DNA of 18,150 nucleotides from NCBI GenBank assembly GCA_035293805.1, contig DATGMD010000008.1, positions 1-18,150 of the forward strand, written 5' to 3'. The notes under the pieces were generated by a model. That model saw only the letters and a list, made by a program, of their open reading frames with translations, searched no databases and had not been told where the DNA came from. Made by a program: the position numbers and the translations under genes. This document shows, one piece after another, positions 6,257 through 12,389 of the stretch. The DNA comes from JAJPHF01 sp035293805 (GTDB lineage Bacteria > Chloroflexota > UBA6077 > JAJPHF01). Each line of letters starts with the position of its first letter. The first letter of the stretch is position 1.

Positions 6257-7087
6257 ATGCGCGAAGGCACAACTGAGGTCGACGGGCTACAGATTCGGTA
6301 TCTCGAGGAGGGGGAGGGGCCGGCGGTGTTGCTGCTGCACGGCGCCTCGCTGGGCTCGAGCGGCGACGTGTACGCGCGCAACCTGGGGCCGCTCGCGGCC
6401 GGCGGGGTGCGGGCAATCGCGCCCGACCGGCCGGGCTACGGCCGCTCCGGCGGCCCCGACGACCCGACGCTGGCGGGGCACTTCCGCTTCGCGCTCGGCT
6501 TCCTCGACGCGCTGGGACTGGCGAGCGCCGTGATCGTCGGTCACTCGCAGCAGGGCAACACCGCCGCCACGCTGGCCCTGGACCAACCGGACCGCGTGCC
6601 GCGGGCGGTGATCCTCGGCACCGGCGGCCTGCTGCCGCCGGTGCCGGGCGACGACGCCGTGCCGGGCGCCGGCGAGACGCTGAGCGGCGAGCCGACCGTG
6701 GCGCAGACGCGCGCTCGGATGGAGGAGGACCTGTACGACCACGCGCTGATCACGCCCGAGGCGCTGGAGCTGCGCCACCGCATGAGCCTGGGTCCGGCCT
6801 TCCGCTACTATCAGCAGCGCGCGGCCGGACGGCCCGGCGGCGGGGCGGCGGGCGCGGGCGAGCCGCTGTGGCAACGGGTGGGCGCGAACCCGGAGCGCTT
6901 CCTGCTGCTCTACGGACGCCAGGACAAGCCGACGACGGCCGCCCGCTGCGAGCGGGCGCGCGAGCTGTTCCCCAACCTGCGCCTGGTCCTGTTCGACCGC
7001 TGCCGCCACCTGGTGCAGTGGGACCAGGCCGACGCGTTCGTGCGCCTGACGCTGGAGTTCGTGCGCGAGGCGGTGCCGGCGTCCTGA
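6257..7087 (+). CDS. Alpha/beta hydrolase, MCP-hydrolase-like, 276 aa
   Basis: The fold is a canonical alpha/beta hydrolase with triad S97 (VGHSQQG), D223 (LLLYGRQDK) and H251 (CRHLVQWD), and an oxyanion loop at H28-G29 (LLLHGAS). The last motif, His followed by xVQWxxAxxF, is characteristic of C-C hydrolases that split ring meta-cleavage products (the DmpD/BphD group), so I favour that role; an esterase or haloperoxidase-like enzyme remains possible. ATG 6257 follows GGAGGAGGG with ideal spacing. The lid (residues about 130-205) contains a low-complexity Gly/Ala patch (GRPGGGAAGAGEP), an unusual insertion. It is cytoplasmic, with no signal. It ends 31 bp from the convergent HpaB-family gene. 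Confidence 0.88.
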   Translation: MREGTTEVDGLQIRYLEEGEGPAVLLLHGASLGSSGDVYARNLGPLAAGGVRAIAPDRPGYGRSGGPDDPTLAGHFRFALGFLDALGLASAVIVGHSQQGNTAATLALDQPDRVPRAVILGTGGLLPPVPGDDAVPGAGETLSGEPTVAQTRARMEEDLYDHALITPEALELRHRMSLGPAFRYYQQRAAGRPGGGAAGAGEPLWQRVGANPERFLLLYGRQDKPTTAARCERARELFPNLRLVLFDRCRHLVQWDQADAFVRLTLEFVREAVPAS

Positions 7088-7099
7088 GCCCCGCGGTGC

Positions 7100-7136
7100 G
7101 GCCAGCCGCGCGGCTCGGCTATCCGCGCGGCTGGCC
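7100..7136. terminator. 14-bp perfect hairpin at the convergent gene ends
   Basis: GGCCAGCCGCGCGG (7100-7113) and its exact complement (7123-7136) enclose a 9-nt loop, immediately after the plus-strand hydrolase stop and overlapping the last codons and stop (7121-7119) of the minus-strand HpaB-like gene. There is no U-run on either side. Location and strength suggest a GC-rich bidirectional terminator. Confidence 0.65.
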
Positions 7137-8651
7137 CGTTGGCGCGGCGGGCTGAGATGCGGCGGCGCCGTCGGGCGTGGGCGTGGAGGCGGAGGCTGTG
7201 CGCAGGTCGTAGCTGGCGAGGCACTGGTCGACCAGGCGCTCCGCGTCGGCCCAGTCGAACGAGCGGTACTCACGGCCCTTGATCGCGTTCGGCTCGCCCG
7301 CGTAGAACATCTCGTATTGCAAGTGCCGCGAGCCGAACTCCGAGCCCACCAGGTCCCAGAGCAGCTTCAGCAGCTTCACGCGCTCCTCGCCGCCGGCCTC
7401 CGGCCAGCGCACGTAGCGGTTCACGTCCGCCGCCGTCTCGGGCACGAGCAGGTCCTGGGCCGACGAGGGCAGCTGGATCACGCTGCCGCCCATCATGCCG
7501 CGCACCTGGACCATGATCTCGGGGTACATCGCCTGCTGCAGCACCTGGCTAGCATAGAGGAAGGCGTCGTAGGGCCGCATCACACCGAACTGGTCCAGGC
7601 TCGCCTGCGCCTCGGCGGCCATGATGAGCCCCTCCACTAGCGACACTTTGGTCGCCAGGTCGCCGAGGTGAGCCACCACGTCGGGCCGCGCGATCACGCC
7701 GTTGCGCTCGCTGATGCGCCGCACCAGGCCCGCCAGGAACTGGAGCTTCGCCCAGGAGCGGATGTGCGCCTGCGTGTTGCCCAGCACGTGCGCCGAGGTC
7801 ACGCCGAACTGCCCGGCCGTTAGCTCCAGGTTCTTGTAGACGAAGACGTGCTCCCACGGCACGAACACGTCGTCGAGGACGACGAGCGCGTCCATCTCGT
7901 CGAAGCGCGTCGAGAGCGGGTAGTCGAAGACGCTCGTGGGGCCGAGGGCGTAGGGCCGCCGGCAGTACATCTTCAGGCCGGGCGCGTCGAGGGGGACGAC
8001 CGCCGAGAAGGCGTAGTCCTCGTCGCCCGGCCGCAGCGGCAGGATCACCGTCACCAGCACCCAGTCGGAGATCACGCCGCCCGTGGCAAGCATCTGCGCG
8101 CCGCGCAGCACGATGCCGCCGTCGCGCTCGCCCGCCACGCCGGCGTACAGGTACGGCTCCGGCTGCTGGTGGGCGGGCTTCGCGCGGTCGACGCTCGGCT
8201 GGACGATGGCGTAGCTGAGGTACAGGTCCTCATCGCAGGCTTTGGCGTAGAAGCGGGCCATGTTGTCGGCGAACTGCTGCCCGCCGCGCGCGAAGAAGTC
8301 GAGCGCGCCCGCGAAGCCGGCGAAGAACGAGGCCACGTGGTCGGGCGACCGGCCGAGCAGGCCGTAGGAGACGTCGGCCGTGCGCTTGATCGCGACGCGG
8401 CGCGCAGCCAGGTCTTCGCGCGTGCGGGGGATAAGCCAGCTCTTGTTCACGGGCCGGCCGTCGCGCGGCGAGGGGAAGGTCATCTCGTCGCGGTTCGCGG
8501 GGTCGTTCGCCATGTCGTAGAGCGCCGCCACCGAGCGCGCCGCCTCGGCAAACGCCGGATGGGTGGTCACGTCGGCCACCCGCTCACCGTTGAGGTAGAC
8601 GGTGCGATCGTTGCGAAGGCCCGCCAGGTAGTCGGCGCCGCTGCGCGTCAT
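7119..8651 (-). CDS. HpaB-family FADH2-dependent aromatic hydroxylase, 510 aa
   Basis: Full-length member of the 4-hydroxyphenylacetate 3-monooxygenase large-component family (acyl-CoA-dehydrogenase-like fold; E. coli HpaB has 520 residues). Such enzymes use FADH2 supplied by a separate reductase to hydroxylate phenols. Family landmarks are GLLGRSPDHVASFFAGF (from residue 97), QPSVDRAKP (151-159), RGAQMLATGGVISDWVLV (183-200), FDEMDALVVLDDVFVPWEHV (250-269) and GMMGGSVIQLPSS (385-397). Of the catalytic trio Arg-Tyr-His known in HpaB, R101 is kept, but the Tyr position is H105 and the His position is Y147, so the substrate probably differs from 4-hydroxyphenylacetate. ATG 8651 has GGGAGGAG 6 nt upstream. 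A 30-residue Ala/Pro/Thr-rich tail ends the chain. No HpaC-type reductase gene is in the window. Confidence 0.9.
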   Translation of the reverse strand: MTRSGADYLAGLRNDRTVYLNGERVADVTTHPAFAEAARSVAALYDMANDPANRDEMTFPSPRDGRPVNKSWLIPRTREDLAARRVAIKRTADVSYGLLGRSPDHVASFFAGFAGALDFFARGGQQFADNMARFYAKACDEDLYLSYAIVQPSVDRAKPAHQQPEPYLYAGVAGERDGGIVLRGAQMLATGGVISDWVLVTVILPLRPGDEDYAFSAVVPLDAPGLKMYCRRPYALGPTSVFDYPLSTRFDEMDALVVLDDVFVPWEHVFVYKNLELTAGQFGVTSAHVLGNTQAHIRSWAKLQFLAGLVRRISERNGVIARPDVVAHLGDLATKVSLVEGLIMAAEAQASLDQFGVMRPYDAFLYASQVLQQAMYPEIMVQVRGMMGGSVIQLPSSAQDLLVPETAADVNRYVRWPEAGGEERVKLLKLLWDLVGSEFGSRHLQYEMFYAGEPNAIKGREYRSFDWADAERLVDQCLASYDLRTASASTPTPDGAAASQPAAPTGQPRG

Positions 8652-8839
8652 GCTCGCTCCTCCCGCGTGGTCCGGCTTGCGCCAGGGCGCCGGTTGATCC
8701 CGCCCCTCGGTTGTAGCACACCGCGCACCATCCGTGGGGTCCGGCGGCCGGTCCGAGCGCTCGCGCCGTGCGGCGCGCGGCGCGCGCAGTACGGCATGCG
8801 CTGCCGCCGCCTGGCCCGGATCATGGACGCTGCCGGCGC

Positions 8840-8942
8840 ATGTCGCGCCCGCCTGAGATTCCGTGTCGAGCCGACGTGCAGGACCAGCAGTACCCCTCCC
8901 CCGGCGGGCGAATGTCGCGCCCGCCTGAGATTCCGTGTCGAG
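8840..8942. repeat. 31-bp exact direct repeat, two copies 72 bp apart
   Basis: The sequence beginning ATGTCGCGCCCGCCTGAG and ending TCCGTGTCGAG is identical at 8840-8870 and 8912-8942, separated by 41 unrelated bases. Before the second copy GGCGGGCG can pair with CGCCCGCC inside the repeat (8-bp stem, 7-nt loop); before the first copy only GGCGC pairs with GCGCC. This looks like a duplicated REP-like or regulator-binding unit. Confidence 0.8.
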
Positions 8943-9062
8943 GGCGCCGGGCTGCGGCCTGCGGGCCGCGGGCGGCCACGAGAGCCGCCCTTACGACACC
9001 CGACTGCTTCCCGGCGGATTCGCCAGCGGGCACTGACGATTCATGACGGCTGGGCGGCTCGC

Positions 9063-9138
9063 GTAGGGTAGGGGCTCGTCGCCGGCCGCCGGCCATCAAA
9101 GCTGGTGCTGGGCGGCGGGGGACGAGCCCCTACCCTAC
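9063..9138. repeat. 18-bp perfect inverted repeat made from two copies of the dispersed element
   Basis: GTAGGGTAGGGGCTCGTC (9063-9080) and its exact reverse complement (9121-9138) enclose 40 bp that itself contains GGCCGCCGGCC. Each arm is the left half of the element at 6127 with one change (CAGGGG to TAGGGG). It lies 55 bp after the stop of the downstream cupin gene and could form a long hairpin that ends that transcript. Confidence 0.75.
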
Positions 9139-9192
9139 CTCTCGTTCCACCGGTAGATTGTTCGGCCAGCAGGCGGGCAGCGCCCGGTGCCG

Positions 9193-9783
9193 TCAGGCGG
9201 TCGGGGCGCCGGCCGGGGCGGCGGACGGCTCGACGGTGGCGGCGCGGATCGCCGCCGCGATCTCGGGCCAGCGGATGCCCGTCAGGTCGACCGGCGGATG
9301 CTCGGCGCCGCAGCGGCCGCAGCGCCGGCGGGCGGCGTCGGCGTTGAACGCCTGGCAGATGCGCCAGTAGGCGTCCTGCGGCAGCTCGTCGGCGGTGTCC
9401 CATTCCTCGCGCGCCACCTCGGCGCCGCAGCTCGGGCAGTACCACGCCACGCCCTCCAGGCCGGGCGCCTTGGCCTTGTAGCGGAGCTGCACCGCCTCGC
9501 CGCGCGGCGTGATCTGGTGCGGCGTGCCGGCGGGCACGTAGACGTAGTCGCCCGGCTCCAGCGTGAAGTAGCGCACGGGGCCATCGGCAAAGGCGACCAC
9601 CGCCTGGCCCGACACCTGGGCGAGCACCGTGTCGCGCTCGCAGATCAGGTAGAACGGTTGGGGGCGGTCGTTGCGGCTGAGATGAAGCTGCGGCTCCACG
9701 TCGGGCGGCAGGATGGGAAACTCGTCGTACGGCCCCGCCTCGCGCGCGTCCTCGAAGATGTTGGCCTGGCGCTTGCGTCGCAT
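9193..9783 (-). CDS. Cupin plus zinc-ribbon protein, 3-hydroxyanthranilate dioxygenase-like, 196 aa
   Basis: Residues about 20-105 form a single cupin barrel resembling 3-hydroxyanthranilate 3,4-dioxygenase (HAAO): H34 in PQLHLSRND, and the second motif PGDYVYVPAGTPHQI with H89. The Glu expected two residues before the FY of motif 1 is Q42 (PQPFYLI), so a metal ligand seems to be lost. Residues 116-158 hold two Cys pairs (CPSCG, CGRCG), the rubredoxin-like zinc ribbon found in bacterial HAAO. ATG 9783 follows GGGAGG by 5 nt and lies 10 nt after the stop of a related cupin gene, so the two are translated together. I infer a non-catalytic or supporting subunit of a two-protein extradiol dioxygenase; a stand-alone enzyme with altered metal site is the alternative. 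The tail after residue 183 is Ala/Pro-rich. Confidence 0.8.
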   Translation of the reverse strand: MRRKRQANIFEDAREAGPYDEFPILPPDVEPQLHLSRNDRPQPFYLICERDTVLAQVSGQAVVAFADGPVRYFTLEPGDYVYVPAGTPHQITPRGEAVQLRYKAKAPGLEGVAWYCPSCGAEVAREEWDTADELPQDAYWRICQAFNADAARRRCGRCGAEHPPVDLTGIRWPEIAAAIRAATVEPSAAPAGAPTA

Positions 9784-9793
9784 GGCGGCCTCC

Positions 9794-10513
9794 CTAGCGA
9801 TCCGCGCGCGCCGCCGCGTCCAGCAGGCGACGGGCCGCGTTCACGGTGCGGCTGTTGCGCGCGTGCGTGCTCCAGCCCCACTGTTCCAGCGGGAACGGCG
9901 GGTTCACCGTGCCGCACTTCGGGCAGGTGCGGGCCGCCTCGCTGGCGTTGTACGCCTCGGCGGCCTCGGCGCTGCCGACGATCGTGGGCAGCGCGGGGTA
10001 GGGCTCGGTGTCGGCCGCGCGCTCGGCCTTCGGCGGCGGCGTGGCGTCGTACTCGTGGTGGATCAGCGTCTCGTGGCACCGCTCGCAGCGGAACTGCACC
10101 GCCTCGCGCTGCGGCCCGCTCTCGGCCTGGCGCTGGGTGATGACCGTCACCGAGAAGCTGTCGGGATCGTTCGGGTCGCGCAGGTGTGGCTTGACGCCGT
10201 GGTGGTTGGCCAGGCAGCGGATAAGGCCCGCGCCGCGCGGCCCGCCGTCAGAGGCCCAGACGATCGTGACCTCGTCGACGTCGTTGTAGTGGAAGAAGTG
10301 GCCAAACTCGGCGTGGCCGCCGCCGAAGTCGGCGAAGCCCTCGCCCGCGCCGCCGCGCATCAGCGACGCCGCAGGCACGATGGCGCCGCGGTCGAAGTAG
10401 GGGAACAACGGCACGAGCTGCGTGTTGCTCGCCTGCATCTTGTCGAACACGTTCGCCTTGAGCGGCACCTTGTCGTCCGTGGGCGGGGGAATCCGTCGCT
10501 TGGCCTCGCTCAT
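9794..10513 (-). CDS. Cupin-like zinc-ribbon protein, candidate catalytic dioxygenase subunit, 239 aa
   Basis: ATG 10513 has AAAGGAG about 8 nt upstream and is preferred over the ATG at 10531. A cupin-type metal motif, HYNDVDEVTIVW (H75, E81), matches the HAAO pattern His-x5-Glu-Val, and H110 in GVKPHLRDP fits the third ligand, so this subunit keeps a complete Fe(II) site. A C-terminal zinc ribbon follows, with C143/C146 (RCERC) and C197/C200 (CPKCG) separated by a longer spacer than in its neighbour. The sister gene starts 10 nt downstream and shares the cupin plus two-CxxC layout, implying ancient duplication and a heteromeric enzyme. Expected reaction: O2-dependent ring opening of an aminophenol, catechol or hydroquinone-type substrate made by the HpaB-like hydroxylase. 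The match to HAAO is by motif only. Confidence 0.75.
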   Translation of the reverse strand: MSEAKRRIPPPTDDKVPLKANVFDKMQASNTQLVPLFPYFDRGAIVPAASLMRGGAGEGFADFGGGHAEFGHFFHYNDVDEVTIVWASDGGPRGAGLIRCLANHHGVKPHLRDPNDPDSFSVTVITQRQAESGPQREAVQFRCERCHETLIHHEYDATPPPKAERAADTEPYPALPTIVGSAEAAEAYNASEAARTCPKCGTVNPPFPLEQWGWSTHARNSRTVNAARRLLDAAARADR

Positions 10514-10536
10514 CGCGCTCGCTCCTTTCAAGCCCG

Positions 10537-10597
10537 AGCGTCCCGCTCGGCGGCGGCGACCAGACCCGCTGGACGCCTCGGCTCCGCGCGGGACGCT
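10537..10597. terminator. 10-bp inverted repeat between the transporter gene and the cupin genes
   Basis: AGCGTCCCGC (10537-10546) and GCGGGACGCT (10588-10597) are perfect complements 41 nt apart, filling most of the 90-bp gap between the binding-protein stop (10604) and the cupin start (10513). It could weaken read-through from the transporter gene into the dioxygenase genes. There is no U-run. Confidence 0.4.
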
Positions 10598-10603
10598 GGC
10601 GGG

Positions 10604-12223
10604 TCAGCGCTTCGGCTGCACGTCCCAGGCGAAGATCATCTCGTTCATGCGCGGCGCGAACTCCACGCGGCTGCTCGCGGCGTAGATGTCCTGGTACTGG
10701 TATAGGAATACCACGGGCACCTGCTCGACGATCTTCGCCTGCGCGTCGTGGAGCAGGCCCGCCCGCTTGGCGGGGTCCAGCTCGCGCGCCTGCGCCGCCA
10801 GCAGCCGGTCGACCTCGGGATCGGAGAAGTTGATGCGCTTCGTGACGCCGGTGCGGAAGTACTGTTGCAGGTACTCGCTCGGGTCGGTCACGTCGCCGCG
10901 CCCGACGTAGTAGGCCGCGTACTCGCCGCGCCCGAACTGCGCCATGTAGGTGGCGAACTCGGGCAATTGCAGCTTGGCGCGGATGCCCACCTGGTTCAGC
11001 ATGTTCACTATCGCCGTGGCGATCTCTTTGTCCTTCGGGAAGCGGTTGACCGTCGTGTAGAAGTCCACGTCGAAGCCGTCCGGGTAGCCCGCTTGGGCCA
11101 GGAGCTGCTTGGCCTTGGCGGGGTCGTAGTCGTAGCGCGGGCCGAGGTCGGGGGCGTAGCCGACCATGCCCGGCCCGAGCGGCCCGTCGAGGCGGTAGGC
11201 GTGGTCCTGCAGGATGCCGTGGATCAGCGCGTCCTTGTCGATCGCGTGAGCGATCGCCTGGCGCACGGGCAGGCTCTTCAGCGGCTCGATGATCGGGTTG
11301 AGCGCCACGAACATGATGCGGCTGCCGCGCACGCCGACGGCGCTCGCCCGCCCGGAGCCGTTCACCCGGTCGATCGCCTGGATCGGCAGGTTGGCGATGA
11401 CGTCGACCTCGCCGTTGAGCAGCGCGTTCACGCGCGCCTCGTCCTCGGGGATGCTGCGGAAGACGACCTCATCCCAGACGGGCTTCGGCGTGCCCCAGTA
11501 GTTCGGGTTCTTCGTCACCACCAGCCGCTGGCCGGGCACGTACTCCTTGAACATGTAGGGGCCCGTGCCGAGCGGCTGCTTGACGGCCGCCTCGGGGCCC
11601 AGACGGTCGTATTGCGCCTTGCTGAGAATGATGCTGGTGTCGGCGCGCGACAGGAACGTGGCGTCCGGCTCCTTCGTCGTGATGCGCACGGTGTACGGGT
11701 CGACGGCCTCGATGGACTGCATGCCGCTCAGCGCCGACGCCTGCTTGCTGTCCTTGTCCTCGATGCGCCGATGGTAGGAGAACACCACGTCGTCGGCCGT
11801 GAGCGGCGTGCCGTCGTGGAACTGCACCCCCTGGCGCAGCTTGAACTCCCAGGTGGTCGGGGTGGGCGTGGACCAGCTCTCGGCCAGCAGCGGCGCCCAG
11901 CTGCCCGCCTGCTCGTCGTAGCGCACGAGCGTGTCGAAGATGTGGAACCAGCGGGCGTACTCGGTGCTGCCCGTGTGGGCGAACGGGTCGGGCGCCCCGG
12001 TGATGTCCACGGTGTAGCCGATGGTCAGGCGGCTCGGGCCGGCACTCGCTGGCGCCGCGGCGGGCGCGTCGGGCGCCGGGGCTGCCCCGCTGGCGCCCGC
12101 GGCCGGCGCGGGGCGTGGCGCCGGGGCGCAGGCGGCCAGCAGCGCGCCGAGGGCCACGAGCGCGGCCAGCGCGCGGCCGGCGGCGGGGCGGCGGCGTGGT
12201 TGCGCGCCGCGCGAGTCGTTCAT
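10604..12223 (-). CDS. ABC transporter substrate-binding lipoprotein, family 5 (peptide/opine type), 539 aa
   Basis: The start ATG 12223 has GGGAG 6 nt upstream; the frame continues further 5' but that part lacks coding character. Residues 1-32 are a lipoprotein signal (hydrophobic ALAALVALGALL, then AAC with C32 as the lipidated residue), followed by an Ala/Pro-rich linker. The body is a DppA/OppA-type SBP_bac_5 protein: LLAESWSTPTPTTWEFKLRQ, then GVQFHDGTPLTADDVVFSYH, VKQPLGTGPYMFKEY, VRQAIAHAIDKDALIHG, and FSDPEVDRLLAAQ near the end. It would capture a solute outside the membrane and hand it to an ABC permease. No permease or ATPase gene is adjacent. Its position among aromatic-catabolism genes suggests an aromatic or amide substrate rather than a peptide. 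Confidence 0.92.
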   Translation of the reverse strand: MNDSRGAQPRRRPAAGRALAALVALGALLAACAPAPRPAPAAGASGAAPAPDAPAAAPASAGPSRLTIGYTVDITGAPDPFAHTGSTEYARWFHIFDTLVRYDEQAGSWAPLLAESWSTPTPTTWEFKLRQGVQFHDGTPLTADDVVFSYHRRIEDKDSKQASALSGMQSIEAVDPYTVRITTKEPDATFLSRADTSIILSKAQYDRLGPEAAVKQPLGTGPYMFKEYVPGQRLVVTKNPNYWGTPKPVWDEVVFRSIPEDEARVNALLNGEVDVIANLPIQAIDRVNGSGRASAVGVRGSRIMFVALNPIIEPLKSLPVRQAIAHAIDKDALIHGILQDHAYRLDGPLGPGMVGYAPDLGPRYDYDPAKAKQLLAQAGYPDGFDVDFYTTVNRFPKDKEIATAIVNMLNQVGIRAKLQLPEFATYMAQFGRGEYAAYYVGRGDVTDPSEYLQQYFRTGVTKRINFSDPEVDRLLAAQARELDPAKRAGLLHDAQAKIVEQVPVVFLYQYQDIYAASSRVEFAPRMNEMIFAWDVQPKR

Positions 12224-12389
12224 CCGTGCTCCCTTCGGTAAAGGCTGCGATTCAGCAGAGGTCAGGTCCGCGCCGCAGGGGCGTGGCCCCATCAGTATTC
12301 CGCGCCCCGTATGGCCTCGTGAGCGGCAGACGCCGGGCGGCAGGGGACGAGCCCCTGCCCTACGACCTCGCGCCGCGCGCGGGGCGTCG
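12224..12389. repeat. Gap containing the dispersed 32-bp palindromic element, inverted copy
   Basis: Bases 12336-12367 are the exact reverse complement of 6127-6158 (stem GGCAGGGG/CCCCTGCC, loop ACGAG). The rest of the 166-bp gap holds the RBS of the binding-protein gene and nothing else I can identify. The copy follows the amidohydrolase stop and could act as a terminator or mRNA-stabilising hairpin. Confidence 0.75.

Larger units (their letters stand above)
8652..9192. other. 540-bp gene-free gap with repeats, upstream of the hydroxylase
   Basis: This interval between two minus-strand genes contains the RBS and presumably a promoter for the HpaB-like gene, a duplicated 31-bp sequence (8840-8870, 8912-8942), and an inverted pair of the dispersed palindromic element (9063-9080, 9121-9138). 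Open frames crossing it are Arg-rich and lack homology I recognise. Its size argues that the hydroxylase gene is transcribed at least partly on its own. Confidence 0.55.

Noticed and set aside
5085..6381. Long frames overlapping the FMN enzyme gene on both strands
   Set aside because: Low-complexity Arg/Gly/Pro translations without motifs, while the 5011-6054 frame has all catalytic residues.
8840..8942. CRISPR array (31-bp repeat, 41-bp spacer)
   Set aside because: Only two repeat copies, no third unit on either side, no cas gene, and the repeat resembles REP-type DNA.
7848..9071. 407-codon plus-strand frame opposite the HpaB-like gene
   Set aside because: Shadow of the hydroxylase gene, with Arg/Val/Gly/Ala/His-rich composition and no recognisable domain.
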